A stretch of 64,000 nucleotides of DNA from Erwinia persicina NBRC 102418 (lineage in GTDB: Bacteria; Pseudomonadota; Gammaproteobacteria; Enterobacterales; Enterobacteriaceae): positions 248,001-312,000 of the forward strand of contig NZ_BCTN01000001.1 of the NCBI RefSeq assembly GCF_001571305.1, given 5' to 3'. Position 1 is the first letter of the stretch. Every line of letters begins with the position of its first letter. The position numbers and the translations under genes were made by a program. Positions 56,810 to 64,000 of this stretch are shown here, in pieces. Under the pieces are notes generated by a model. It was not told where the DNA came from and did not search any database. It saw only the letters and a program-made list of their open reading frames with translations.

Positions 56810-57790
56810 TTAAGGTGCCAGCATAATGTCGTTAACAATCTGCTGAGAGGTAACGGCATCCTGGCGGCTGATGGCGTCCAGCAGGGCCGGGTTATTATCC
56901 AGCTTGTCGCAGAGCCGCAGTAAACGGGTAACGGTGGCAATGTTGGTTTCCGCTTCACGCACCGGGTCAAGACCGCTGGCATCCGGGAAGGTGTCAAAAT
57001 AGTAAGCGCCGTTATAACCGTCACGCTTCATCTGCCAGAGGAACTCCAGCGTAGCGCGCGGGTTAACGGAAGCGGCCATCAGACCATCATCGCGTTTGCC
57101 CCAGCCGTCGTTCAGATCGAGGCCGAGCAGGCGTGAACGGCGGGCCACCATGGCGGCGGCATAGGCCGGGATCTCATTCGCATACAGCACGTGGGCAAAG
57201 TCGAGGGTGATACCCAGATTCGGGCAGCCGGCTTCCTCCACCGCCAGCAGGCAGGTGGTGACGTTCGGGAAAATGGCGAAAGCCCGCGGTTCGTTGGGCT
57301 TGTACTCAATACTGACGTCCATATCCCCGGCATATTCCGCCACTTCACGCACCGCGCTGACCGCATCTTCCCAGACTTTTTTGTAGTCGACCTGGAAGCA
57401 GTAATCAAAACCGTCCTGCCCCATCCACAGCGTCATGATGCTGGCACCAAATTCGCGTCCGGCATCAATACCGCGCTTGGTCAGTTCGATCGCCTGACGA
57501 CGGATTTTGGCATCCGGGTTGGTATACGCGCCGATTTTAAATTCCGGTGCATCCCAGCGCATCTGCATGCCGTTCACCGCCAGCCCCACGTCTTCAATTT
57601 TCTGACGCATGGTTTTGACATCATCGGTGATGTGCTGCGGATAGTTCAGATCCAGATGGGTCAGGCCTTTCGCCGTAGCAGCACGCTCAATCATCTGCAA
57701 CACGGAAGGCTTGCCTTTCAGCTCTGGCCAGTAGCGCCACGCGCCGGACGCAAAGGAGTTGAGGCGGGTAGCAAATTTCAGTTCTGACAT
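56810..57790 (-). CDS. Xylose-isomerase-like TIM-barrel protein
   Basis: 326 residues of the AP-endonuclease-2 / sugar isomerase superfamily: GLTHLDLNYPQH, SIEYKPNEPRAF with metal-binding Glu, LGITLDFAHVLYA, GLDLNDGWGKRDD. IEYKPNEPR and the Asp/His block resemble rhamnose or xylose isomerase-like enzymes. Probably isomerises or epimerises the imported sugar. First gene of the six-gene operon; AGGGA precedes ATG. Confidence 0.88.
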   Translation of the reverse strand: MSELKFATRLNSFASGAWRYWPELKGKPSVLQMIERAATAKGLTHLDLNYPQHITDDVKTMRQKIEDVGLAVNGMQMRWDAPEFKIGAYTNPDAKIRRQAIELTKRGIDAGREFGASIMTLWMGQDGFDYCFQVDYKKVWEDAVSAVREVAEYAGDMDVSIEYKPNEPRAFAIFPNVTTCLLAVEEAGCPNLGITLDFAHVLYANEIPAYAAAMVARRSRLLGLDLNDGWGKRDDGLMAASVNPRATLEFLWQMKRDGYNGAYYFDTFPDASGLDPVREAETNIATVTRLLRLCDKLDNNPALLDAISRQDAVTSQQIVNDIMLAP

Positions 57791-58108
57791 ATCGGTGTCC
57801 CTGGTTGTTGAGTTGTGAATTACTTTACAACTTTACATTTATTTGTGAACAAGTGCATTACTATCACCAACAAAAATTCCCCGCAACCACGGCCGCTGTT
57901 TTCATCAGCAATTTGGGCGCTGCCTCACGAAATCTGCGCGGCAGAAATCCGGCCACGGCAAAAATCTGCGTAACTGTGTTGCAGGTCGCATTTTGAACAT
58001 CGGGGAAGGCGTGAGCGGAGCGTTGGCCGTTGTGCGCCCGGGAGGAAAGATTTACTGTTTCAATCTCATCAGTAAATTTTAACGTATTCAAACCACGCGG
58101 GGAAAGCG
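57791..58108. promoter_or_regulatory. Divergent control region of the sugar locus
   Basis: 318 bases between the leftward and rightward genes. Near the leftward start there is an AT-rich stretch with TTTACAAC and TTTACATT repeats (57823-57840). The palindrome at 58050 lies near the rightward gene. GC-rich middle without an obvious signal. Confidence 0.5.
58050..58077. promoter_or_regulatory. Candidate operator 1 of the sugar locus
   Basis: ATTTACTG / CAGTAAAT, 8 bp perfect arms with 12 bases between. Core TTTACT and AGTAAA are 20 bases apart start to start, the same as at 59268. Likely bound by the RpiR protein. Confidence 0.55.
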
Positions 58109-59194
58109 ATGTCACACACCATAATCACCCTTAAAAAGTCCTTTTTCAGCAGCACACCGCGTGAGATTGTGCGGTCAGGCGACTGCCGCGCTGAAATCTA
58201 CCGCACGACGTCCGGCATTGAGGCCGTCCGTCTGAGTAACCGCCGCGGGCACCTGGTGATCCTGCCCTGGTACGGTCAGATGATCTGGCAGGCGACGTTT
58301 GATGGCGTTGACCTGACCATGCAGAGCGCCTTCAAAGAACCCCGGCCCGCAGCGGACATTGTCGGCACCTACGGCTGCTTTATGTATCATTCCGGCCTGC
58401 TGCGCAATGGCAATCCCGGCCCGCAGGATAGCCACGCGCTGCACGGTGAGATGCCGCTGGCGGCCATGGATAGCGCCAGCATTGAAACCGGAGAGGATGA
58501 GCACGGGCCGTGGATGGCGCTGGCCGGCGAACGGGAGTATCTGATGGGCTTTGGCGATCACTACATGGCCCGCCCGCGCGTGGTGCTGCGCCCGGCGGCG
58601 GCCACCTTTGAGCTGCGCATGGCGGTGGAAAACCTCTCCGCGGATGATATGGATCTGATGTACATGTGCCACGCCAACTTTGCCTTTGTTGAAGGGGGGG
58701 AAATCCTGCAGCCCACCGGCTTCAGCAGCGCCGACATGGTGGTCCGCACCTCGGTTCCCGCCCTCGTCAGGGCCAGCGACAGCTACCTGGCCCACCTGCA
58801 AACGCTGCAGGAAGATCCCTCCGTCACCCGCACCATCAGCGCCCGCCTCGGCGTGGATCCCGAGCTGGTTTTCTATCTGAAAAACCTGAAGACCGCGCCG
58901 GACGGCCGGGTGCATGTGATGCTGCGCCGGCCAGAGGGTGACGCCTTTTCAATGTGTTACCACCCGGAAGAGTTTTCCCATCTGGTGCGCTGGATCCTCG
59001 CCAACAACCGGCAGAAAGTGTGCGCTTTTGCCATGCCCGCCACCTGTGGAGTGGAAGGTTACCAGGCTGAAAAACAGCGCGGCAACGTCCGCGCGCTCAG
59101 GGGGGGAGAGTCGGCCAGCTTCACCCTGACGCTCGGCTATCTCAACGCGCAGGAGGCCGTTCTGGAAGCAGCAATGGTGCAGGCGTCACGCTAG
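58109..59194 (+). CDS. DUF4432-family aldose-epimerase-like protein
   Basis: 361 residues of the galactose-mutarotase superfamily, DUF4432: LPWYGQMIWQATFDGVDLTMQS, YGCFMYHSGLLRNGNPGPQDSHALHGEMP, YMCHANFAFVEGGEIL. His and Glu in such motifs serve mutarotases. DUF4432 genes occur in sugar catabolism clusters, where they are thought to set or swap anomers. GGGAAAGCG before the start. Regulated by candidate operator 1. Confidence 0.85.
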   Translation: MSHTIITLKKSFFSSTPREIVRSGDCRAEIYRTTSGIEAVRLSNRRGHLVILPWYGQMIWQATFDGVDLTMQSAFKEPRPAADIVGTYGCFMYHSGLLRNGNPGPQDSHALHGEMPLAAMDSASIETGEDEHGPWMALAGEREYLMGFGDHYMARPRVVLRPAAATFELRMAVENLSADDMDLMYMCHANFAFVEGGEILQPTGFSSADMVVRTSVPALVRASDSYLAHLQTLQEDPSVTRTISARLGVDPELVFYLKNLKTAPDGRVHVMLRRPEGDAFSMCYHPEEFSHLVRWILANNRQKVCAFAMPATCGVEGYQAEKQRGNVRALRGGESASFTLTLGYLNAQEAVLEAAMVQASR

Positions 59195-59224
59195 CGCGCT
59201 TTTATCACTCTGGGAAATCCGAGT

Positions 59225-59240
59225 TGTGAGCTGAATCAAA
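59225..59240. promoter_or_regulatory. Crp-like site
   Basis: TGTGA, 6 bases, TCAAA: nine of ten consensus positions of the Crp half-sites. Fits glucose repression of a sugar importer. Confidence 0.45.
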
Positions 59241-59267
59241 TAAGGACACTTTGGTTACGCAATAAAA

Positions 59268-59293
59268 TTTACTTTGAAACTTTTTTGAGTAAA
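59268..59293. promoter_or_regulatory. Candidate operator 2 of the sugar locus
   Basis: TTTACT, 14 bases, AGTAAA: same arms and spacing as candidate operator 1. Confidence 0.55.
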
Positions 59294-59537
59294 GTCAATT
59301 TTGCCAGCGGGACATTTAATGCGGTTTGTTCCAGGCACTGAGAGAAGACGAGACAGTTTTCCAGGGGTGCTGAAGACGGGACTTCCTCTTCTTACCTTCT
59401 CCCTTTTTTACCGTTTAGCCACGTTCACTGTCCCGACGGGATCCGGGGCGACAGGCCAGCCTGTCACCCTACTCCTCTGCGGCGTATTGCCAGAGAACGA
59501 TGCGCGAAGATAACTATGATAATGAAGAGGTAACACC

Positions 59538-60548
59538 ATGAATCGCCGCATTTTTGTTAAAGCAATGAGTTTATCCGTGCTTATCTCGATGAGCGCCGGT
59601 CTCGGCTGGTCAACTATCGCCGCTGCCGCGGAAACCAAAACCATGGTCACCGTGGTGAAAGCCGTCGGCGTGCCGTGGTTTAACATCCTCAATCAGGGGC
59701 TGGAAGAAGGCGGTAAGCAGTTTAACCTGAAAACCTCTATGGTCGGGCCAACCCGCGCCGACCCCGCGCAGCAGGTTAAGCTGATTGAAGATTTGATTGC
59801 CAAGAAAGTGGACGTGATTGGCCTGGTGCCGCTGGACACCAAAGTCACGGCGCAGGTGGTGAAACGTGCGCGTGACGCCGGGATCATGGTGATCACCCAG
59901 GAAGGCCCCAATCAGCCGGGCAAAACCTGGGACGTGGAGTTGATGAGCGCGCAGGCCTACGGGGAAGCGCAGATGAAGGCGCTGGCCCGTGAGATGGGTG
60001 AAAAGGGTGACTACGTGATACTGGTCGGCACGCTGACCACCACCGGACACAATCAGTGGGCAGATGCGGCGATTGCCTATCAGAAAGCACACTACCCTGA
60101 CATGCGACTGGCGGCCGACCGCTTCCCCGGTGCGGACTTTATTGATGAATCCGAGCGCGTCACCCAGGATATCCTGAAAGCCTATCCGAAAGTGACCGGC
60201 ATCATGTCGATGGGATCTAACGGGCCTATCGGCGCGGGTAACGTGCTGAAAAAACGCCATCTGGAGAAAAAGATTGCGCTGGTCGGCACCACCATCCCTT
60301 CGCAAGCCCGGGCTTACATTATGTCTGGCGTAATCCGTGAAGGCTTCCTGTGGAACCCGAAAGAAGCTGGCCTGGCCATGACCTCCGTTGCCCGTCTGGC
60401 ACTGGATAATGCCAAATTTGAAAACGGTATGACCATCCCCGGCCTGGGGAAAGCGACCGTCGACAGCGAAAACAACGTGGTCATGGTCGATCGTATCCTG
60501 ACCATCAACAAATCTAACATCGCCGGGCTCATCAAACTGGGCCTCTGA
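59538..60548 (+). CDS. Second sugar ABC binding protein, LsrB/RhaS-like
   Basis: 336 residues. N-terminus MNRRIFVKAMSLSVLISMSAGLGWSTIAAAAE has NRRIFVK, close to the twin-arginine motif, before a signal helix. Then VTVVKAVGVPWFNILNQGLEEGGKQF, IAKKVDVIGLVPLDTKVTAQVVKRARDAGIMVITQEG, GSNGPIGAG. This branch includes LsrB (AI-2) and rhamnose binders; no lsrK, lsrR, lsrF or lsrG is present, so a sugar ligand is more likely. Confidence 0.88.
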   Translation: MNRRIFVKAMSLSVLISMSAGLGWSTIAAAAETKTMVTVVKAVGVPWFNILNQGLEEGGKQFNLKTSMVGPTRADPAQQVKLIEDLIAKKVDVIGLVPLDTKVTAQVVKRARDAGIMVITQEGPNQPGKTWDVELMSAQAYGEAQMKALAREMGEKGDYVILVGTLTTTGHNQWADAAIAYQKAHYPDMRLAADRFPGADFIDESERVTQDILKAYPKVTGIMSMGSNGPIGAGNVLKKRHLEKKIALVGTTIPSQARAYIMSGVIREGFLWNPKEAGLAMTSVARLALDNAKFENGMTIPGLGKATVDSENNVVMVDRILTINKSNIAGLIKLGL

Positions 60549-60630
60549 ACCACTCCATTTGCCTGATACCGTCCCGGCGACCCGCCGGGACGGCCTCCCT
60601 GTACCCTCACTTATTGCAAGGGGCCGCGTG

Positions 60631-62115
60631 ATGTCCGTTTTCTTACAGCTAAATGGAATTTCGAAAATATTTGGTGGCGTCCATGCGCTGTCTGACGTGG
60701 AGCTCCAGCTCAGAACCGGCGAGGTTCACTGCCTGTGCGGCCAGAACGGCTGCGGTAAATCCACGCTGATCAAAATCATGTCCGGCGTCCACCAGCCTGA
60801 ACCTGGTGGCAAAATTACGATCGCCGGGGAGCCGATCGCCCATCTGACGCCGGTCGAAAGCACCCGCCTCGGCGTGCAGGTGATTTATCAGGATCTGTCG
60901 CTGTTTCCCAATCTGACCGTGGCGGAAAATATTGCCATCGGCCTGCACGTGGGTGGGCTGCGCCGGGTGAACTGGAAAAAAGTACAGCAGCTGGCCAGCG
61001 ATGCCATGCAGCGCATCGGCGTATCGCTGCCGCTGAACGATAAGGTGGCGGATATCTCGATCGCCCAGCGTCAACTGGTCGCGATCTGCCGTGCCATGGC
61101 CGCCGACGCGCGCCTGGTGATCATGGATGAACCCACCTCCTCCTTAACCCGCTATGAGGTGGACGCGCTGCTGAAACTGACCCTGCAGCTGAAGGCCAGC
61201 GGGATCACCATTGTTTTTGTCAGCCATCGTCTGGATGAGGTGCTGGAAATTGCCGACCGGGTCACCGTAATGCGTGACGGAAAGATGCTCGGCACTTACG
61301 ATGCCCGTGACATGTCGGACCGCAAGCTGGCGACCCTGATGACCGGCAAAGAGTTCAGCTATCAGTGCGCGGCCAAAGATCGCCCTGAAACGGCAACGGT
61401 GCTGGAGGTGCGCGGGCTGTCGCGCTCCGGCGAATATCAGGATATTCACTTCGATGTGCGGCGTGGGGAGATCTTAGGCCTGACCGGGCTGCTTGGGTCA
61501 GGACGCACGGAGCTGGCGCTGTCGCTGTTTGGCCTCACCCGCCCTGAACAGGGCGAGATTGTGCTGAACGGCGAGGTCACCCGACTGCGGTCAAACCGCG
61601 ATGCCATCCGGCGCGGGGTGGCCTATTTATCCGAAGATCGTCTGGCGCTGGGTCTGGTGCTGGAACAGTCGATCAGCGCCAATATCACCCTGTCCGTGAT
61701 GGAGCAACTGGTCGGTAAAGGCGGCCTGATCCGCGATGACTGGTATGAGAGCACTGTGCGTCACGGCATCGAGTCGCTGACCATTAAAGCCGGTAACCCC
61801 GACAATAAAGTGAAAACGCTGTCCGGGGGAAACCAGCAGCGCGTGGTGCTGGCCAAATGGCTGGCCACCAATCCCTGCCTGCTGATCCTCGACAGTCCGA
61901 CCGTGGGGGTCGACATTCATGCCAAAGACGGCATTTACGCCATCATCAGGAGCCTGGCCGCCAGCGGTATGGCCATCATCATGATCTCCGACGAAATTCC
62001 GGAAATTTACTACCACAGTGACCGCGTGCTGGTCATGCGTGCCGGTCGCTTAAACGGCGAATATATCCCAGGGCGCTGCTCTGAAGACGAGCTGAAGGAG
62101 GCGGTCAATGCGTGA
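60631..62115 (+). CDS. Second sugar ABC ATPase
   Basis: 494 residues from ATG 60631 (AAGGGG upstream; the frame is open to 60559). Two cassettes: GQNGCGKSTLIKIMSG with VADISIAQRQLVAICRAM, then GLLGSGRTELALSLFG with KTLSGGNQQRVVLAKWLATNPCLLILDSPTVGVDIHAKD. The second Walker B reads LLILDSPT: Ser stands where the catalytic Glu normally is, so only one site may be fully active. Confidence 0.92.
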   Translation: MSVFLQLNGISKIFGGVHALSDVELQLRTGEVHCLCGQNGCGKSTLIKIMSGVHQPEPGGKITIAGEPIAHLTPVESTRLGVQVIYQDLSLFPNLTVAENIAIGLHVGGLRRVNWKKVQQLASDAMQRIGVSLPLNDKVADISIAQRQLVAICRAMAADARLVIMDEPTSSLTRYEVDALLKLTLQLKASGITIVFVSHRLDEVLEIADRVTVMRDGKMLGTYDARDMSDRKLATLMTGKEFSYQCAAKDRPETATVLEVRGLSRSGEYQDIHFDVRRGEILGLTGLLGSGRTELALSLFGLTRPEQGEIVLNGEVTRLRSNRDAIRRGVAYLSEDRLALGLVLEQSISANITLSVMEQLVGKGGLIRDDWYESTVRHGIESLTIKAGNPDNKVKTLSGGNQQRVVLAKWLATNPCLLILDSPTVGVDIHAKDGIYAIIRSLAASGMAIIMISDEIPEIYYHSDRVLVMRAGRLNGEYIPGRCSEDELKEAVNA

Positions 62116-63109
62116 TTTTTTCCAGCGTTTTATCCCGACGCATGAGTGCCGGCTGCTGATTGTCATCACCCTGATGGTGCTGTTGCTGGCTTTCTCTACG
62201 CCGGAGTTTGCCTCTCTGCAAAACCTGGTGGATGTGCTGGGTGCCACGGCCTTTACCGGTATTCTCGCCGCCGGTCTGCTGGTAGTGATCATCACTGGCG
62301 GCATCGATCTCTCCTTTGCCGCCGTGGCATCGATTACTCAGTTTGTTGCGCTGACGGTGGCTAACCATTTTGGCATCGGCTGGGTCGGGGTGTTTGCTAT
62401 TGCGGTCGGCCTCGGCGTGGTGCTGGGCTTGATTAACGGCCTGCTGGTGAACGCACTGAGAACCTCAGCGCTGATTATCACTATTGCCACGCTGAACGTC
62501 TTCTTTGGCATTCTGCTCACCGTGACCGGTGGCGCGGATATCTTCGCCCTGCCGGACTGGTTTACCGCCGGCTTTGAATTTGTCTTTTATACCGACGCCC
62601 AGGGCATCCCCTATACCATTAACTTCCAGATTATGGCGCTGTTCCTGGTGTTTCTGCTGACCTGGCTGCTACTTAACCGCAGCAATGTCGGCCGCCAGAT
62701 TTACGCCATGGGCGGCAACCCCGATGCGGCCCAGCGCGTGGGCTTCAACGTCTATCGCCTGAATATGCTGGTATACGGCTACATGGGTGCGCTGGCCGGG
62801 ATCGCTTCGCTGGTACAGGCGCAGCTGGTGCAGTCGGTCTCCCCCACGGCCCTGGTCGGGCGCGAGCTGGATGTGGTGGCGGCGGTGGTGATCGGCGGGG
62901 CCAGCCTGACCGGCGGTTCCGGCACTGTGCTCGGCACTGTGCTCGGCCTGGCGCTTATCGCCATCTTACAGAACGGGCTGATCCTTCTCGGGGTCTCGTC
63001 GTACTGGTCTCTGTTCAGCACAGGGCTGGTAATTATTGCTGCCATGATCATGATGGCCAGAGAAACCCGTCAACGTCATAAGCAGGCTGAAGCAGGAGTG
63101 GTGCCATGA
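62108..63109 (+). CDS. Second importer, permease A
   Basis: 333 residues, RbsC family with helices throughout: VVIITGGIDLSFAAVASITQFVALTV is the family signature, GGNPDAAQRVGFNVYRLNMLVY the coupling loop. Overlaps the ATPase gene by 8 bases and permease B by the ATGA at 63106. Confidence 0.92.
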   Translation: MRDFFQRFIPTHECRLLIVITLMVLLLAFSTPEFASLQNLVDVLGATAFTGILAAGLLVVIITGGIDLSFAAVASITQFVALTVANHFGIGWVGVFAIAVGLGVVLGLINGLLVNALRTSALIITIATLNVFFGILLTVTGGADIFALPDWFTAGFEFVFYTDAQGIPYTINFQIMALFLVFLLTWLLLNRSNVGRQIYAMGGNPDAAQRVGFNVYRLNMLVYGYMGALAGIASLVQAQLVQSVSPTALVGRELDVVAAVVIGGASLTGGSGTVLGTVLGLALIAILQNGLILLGVSSYWSLFSTGLVIIAAMIMMARETRQRHKQAEAGVVP

Positions 63110-64000
63110 AGCATAACGTTAACCGTCTCTCCGACCGCATCCAGCGGCGCGTTGGTACCACCAATGCACGTCTGCTGGTGATGCTGGCGCTGATGATCAC
63201 CGGCCTTGGTCTGCTGGAAGGCAGCAAACTGTTTGGCGTGGCCGGACTGCAGTCGATGGGTTTTCAGCTGCCTGAACTGGGTTTCCTTGCGCTGGCAATG
63301 ATGATCCCGATGCTGTCCGGCGGCATCGATCTGTCAATTATCGCCACCGCTAACCTGTGTGCCCTGACCGTGGCCTGGACGCTGACGGCGCTGATGCCGC
63401 TGATGCCGGACAGCCACGGCGTCAGCTGGGGAATGTTGCAGGTGGGGGCGCTGGTGGCCGGTCTGCTGGTGGCCGCGCTGGTCGGCCTGCTTAACGGTGT
63501 GCTGGTGGCTTATCTACGGGTACCGCCGATGCTGGCCACGCTCGGCACCATGACTGCCGCCAAAGGCCTGGCCATTGGCTTCAGCCACGGTAATGTGATC
63601 TCCGGTTTCCCGGCACCCATCGTGTTTATCGGCAACGGAACACTGCTCGGTATCCCGGTGGCGCTGATCATCTTTGCAGCGGTGGTGTTCCCCCTGAGCG
63701 TTTTTGTCAATAAAACGCCGCTGGGCAGCGCCATCGCCATGATCGGCTCGAACGAGCGCGCGGCAGAATACTCCGGCGTGAATACGCGCCGCAGCCTGGT
63801 GTGGGTCTACCTGATTTCGGCTCTGCTGGCCGGAGTGGCGGGGATTATCATGATGGCCCGCTTCGACTCGGCCAATGCCGCCTACGGGGAGAGCTATCTG
63901 CTGGTCGCTATCCTTGCCGCCGTGCTTGGCGGGGTCGATCCGCTGGGTGGGTTTGGCCGGGTGAGCGGCGTGATCCTGTCGCTGCTGATCCTGCAGCTGA
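63106..64000 (+). CDS. Second importer, permease B (3' end outside window)
   Basis: ATG 63106 overlaps the previous stop. 298 codons are visible: MLSGGIDLSIIATANLCALTVAW and IGSNERAAEYSGVNTRRSLVW are RbsC-type blocks. The reading frame is still open at the window end. Two different permeases suggest a heterodimeric channel, as in LsrCD or RhaPQ. Confidence 0.9.
   Translation, partial: MKHNVNRLSDRIQRRVGTTNARLLVMLALMITGLGLLEGSKLFGVAGLQSMGFQLPELGFLALAMMIPMLSGGIDLSIIATANLCALTVAWTLTALMPLMPDSHGVSWGMLQVGALVAGLLVAALVGLLNGVLVAYLRVPPMLATLGTMTAAKGLAIGFSHGNVISGFPAPIVFIGNGTLLGIPVALIIFAAVVFPLSVFVNKTPLGSAIAMIGSNERAAEYSGVNTRRSLVWVYLISALLAGVAGIIMMARFDSANAAYGESYLLVAILAAVLGGVDPLGGFGRVSGVILSLLILQL

Larger units (their letters stand above)
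59195..59537 (+). promoter_or_regulatory. Control region before the second importer
   Basis: 343 bases. A Crp-like TGTGA-N6-TCAAA at 59225-59240 and the palindrome at 59268-59293 lie in the first third; an open frame at 59301-59513 has no ribosome site and is not called. GAGGTAACACC precedes the next start. Confidence 0.6.

Noticed and set aside
59301..59513. 70-codon frame before the second binding protein
   Set aside because: No ribosome site; low-complexity leader sequence of the promoter region.
59538..64000. AI-2 (Lsr) uptake operon
   Set aside because: Binding protein, ATPase and two permeases have the Lsr gene order, but lsrK, lsrR, lsrF and lsrG are absent, and the neighbours are sugar enzymes.

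Overview
The window looks like chromosomal DNA of an enterobacterium, most likely of the Erwinia/Pantoea type. Amn, the PykA-type kinase, YaiL, KatG, Fes, YbdZ and the Fep and EntS homologues all read like Enterobacterales proteins. GC is high (by eye), coding is dense, and I see no insertion sequence, phage or CRISPR array. The genus is an inference from gene content only.

Layout. 1-2.4 kb: end of a glycerate kinase gene, then a second-copy type pyruvate kinase. 2.5-4.8 kb: membrane PQQ glucose dehydrogenase (gcd). 5.2-8.6 kb: an ascorbate/UlaABC-family PTS (IIA-IIB-IIC) divergent from a LacI-family regulator with two consecutive DNA-binding domains. 8.7-10.1 kb: amn. 10.3-19.2 kb: small metabolic and regulatory genes. 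They include a BdhA-type butanediol dehydrogenase behind a sigma-54 promoter, a MarR regulator with two tandem F420-type NADP reductase genes, and an AcoR-type sigma-54 activator translationally coupled to a lipoate-ligase-like gene.

19.3-40.3 kb is the centrepiece, a siderophore locus laid out like the enterobactin locus: two paralogous TonB-dependent receptors, fes, an MbtH-like protein, a 2847-residue NRPS, fepC-fepG-fepD, entS and fepB. Four Fur-like sites control it. The NRPS reads C-A-T-E-C-A-T-TE. The second A domain carries the exact EntF serine code, while the first has an acidic pocket, and it is followed by an epimerase domain. The predicted product is therefore DHB-D-(probably cationic residue)-L-Ser, in the chrysobactin/vanchrobactin family, and Fes plus the EntF-type thioesterase suggest a cyclic oligoester. 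The genes for dihydroxybenzoate synthesis (entCEBA) and the carrier-protein activating enzyme (entD) are not in the window.

40.4-51.4 kb: mixed genes. These are a Gfo/Idh dehydrogenase, tRNA-Asn, an RluA-type pseudouridine synthase, a GST plus Asp-nucleophile hydrolase pair with its LysR regulator, yaiL, an ankyrin protein, a PchB-like chorismate mutase behind a TrpR-like operator, katG and an orphan 501-residue protein.

51.5-64 kb: a sugar locus with two complete ABC importers facing away from each other. The leftward operon holds a TIM-barrel isomerase, binding protein, ATPase, permease, RpiR regulator and PfkB kinase. The rightward side holds a DUF4432 epimerase-like gene, then a binding protein, an ATPase and two permeases, the last cut by the window end. 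A matched palindrome (TTTACT, 14 bases, AGTAAA) stands before both rightward units. Small hairpin repeats recur at gene ends across the window.
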